DNA of 6,754 nucleotides. Origin: Candidatus Coatesiibacteriota bacterium. GTDB lineage: Bacteria; RBG-13-66-14; B26-G2. The stretch's first letter is position 1. Each line of letters starts with the position of its first letter. The position numbers were made by a program, and so were the translations under genes. The stretch spans positions 1 through 6,754 of the forward strand of contig QMNJ01000087.1 of NCBI GenBank assembly GCA_003647715.1. The letters are read 5' to 3'. Of the stretch, positions 6,408-6,754 are shown in pieces. The notes below the pieces were generated by a model that worked only from the letters and a program-made list of their open reading frames with translations, made no database searches and was not told where the DNA came from.

Positions 6408-6461
6408 ATTCAAACATCTCAGGTATTAAAGAAGTTAAATGTAATTTTACGATAATTTCTA

Positions 6462-6486
6462 AGAGAAAAGAACGAAAAGAAAAAAA
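6462..6486 (-). terminator. T-tract terminator after the beta-barrel-like gene
   Basis: Read on the minus strand, a run of seven T (6486-6480) is followed by further T-rich pyrimidine sequence down to 6462, starting 33 bases after the stop of the upstream gene. Only a tiny dyad, TCAAT/ATTGA with a one-base centre (6490-6500), precedes it. This hairpin-free form is typical of archaeal termination. The remaining 55 bases before the ROK start would have to hold the ROK promoter; AT-rich sequence is present, but no clear box. Confidence 0.4.
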
Positions 6487-6519
6487 TGCTCAATAATTGA
6501 ATTAAATGAAACCGCTTAA

Positions 6520-6754
6520 CTAAAAAGAGACACCACCACGGAAGCCAACCTGATGAATAATACCCGATTTACTTACACGTCTGTTATTATACCAGTCCCA
6601 TTCTGTTTCTGTATGATGCATTCCTATATAGACCGGCTCTAAATCCATTCTTACTCTATTTTCACCAATCCTTACTCCAAATCCACCACCAAATAATAGT
6701 CCACCTCCACCTTCATCTTCACCTGCGAAGTAAAATCCAGCATCAACAAATATA
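6520..6754 (-). CDS. Beta-barrel-like protein, C-terminal part only
   Basis: An open minus-strand frame enters from the right edge and ends at TAG 6520-6522, giving 77 residues with no start inside the window. It alternates polar and hydrophobic or aromatic residues and is rich in glycine: FVDAGFYFAGEDEGGGG, then LLFGGGFGVRIG, RVRMDLEPVYIG, and a last strand, IIHQVGFRGGVSF, ending in Phe. Adjacent amphipathic strands joined by acidic or glycine loops and a terminal Phe are the signature of outer-membrane beta-barrels of the OmpA / OMP_b-brl type. Third-position AT is clearly higher than in the ROK gene next door. If the organism is an archaeon this would be out of place, so it may be a surface beta-protein of another kind, a transferred gene or an assembly join. 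The coding call is firm; the family call is moderate. Confidence 0.65.
   Translation of the reverse strand, partial: IFVDAGFYFAGEDEGGGGLLFGGGFGVRIGENRVRMDLEPVYIGMHHTETEWDWYNNRRVSKSGIIHQVGFRGGVSF

Noticed and set aside
1..6754. CRISPR array, insertion sequence or defence system
   Set aside because: There are no regularly spaced repeats of 25-40 bases, no transposase or nuclease motifs and no terminal inverted repeats; the only direct repeat is a two-copy 15-base unit.

Overview
The window reads as ordinary chromosomal DNA of an anaerobe, most likely from a metagenome. AGA/AGG and ATA codons are common, and the spacers are much more AT-rich than the genes. I lean towards an archaeon of the ANME / Syntrophoarchaeum / Archaeoglobales sort, because of TATA-like elements ahead of genes, T-tract endings without hairpins, a giant c-type cytochrome, and the styles of the TauE, phosphoribosyltransferase and DUF72 proteins. 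This is not settled. The partial gene at the right edge looks like the end of an outer-membrane beta-barrel, which would instead point to a diderm bacterium, a transferred gene or a mis-assembly. The promoter of the cytochrome can also be read as a bacterial sigma-70 site.

Layout, left to right: a TauE/SafE-family anion exporter (+, 7-789); a 341-base spacer holding a possible decayed coding scrap on the minus strand and the cytochrome promoter; a large fused octaheme cytochrome c / diheme cytochrome b protein (+, 1131-3596); a 455-base AT-rich spacer with a 20-base-period direct repeat, a possible 39-residue minus-strand ORF, a hairpin and a TATA-like box; a two-gene operon of a PRPP-loop phosphoribosyltransferase and a DUF72/YecE-like protein (+, 4052-5445); a ROK-family sugar kinase convergent with that operon (-, 5451-6407); and the C-terminal 77 codons of a beta-barrel-like protein (-, from 6520 past the right edge).

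The centrepiece is the cytochrome. Its N-terminal part, outside the membrane, carries seven CXXCH sites and one CX4CH site and resembles the octaheme tetrathionate-reductase family. Its C-terminal part has five membrane helices, with four histidines spaced as in the formate-dehydrogenase gamma (FdnI/HydC) cytochrome b. One polypeptide could therefore carry electrons between the membrane quinone (or methanophenazine) pool and a soluble or extracellular partner. The exporter beside it makes a link to sulfur oxyanions attractive but unproven. The other genes are housekeeping-like and share no obvious pathway with it.
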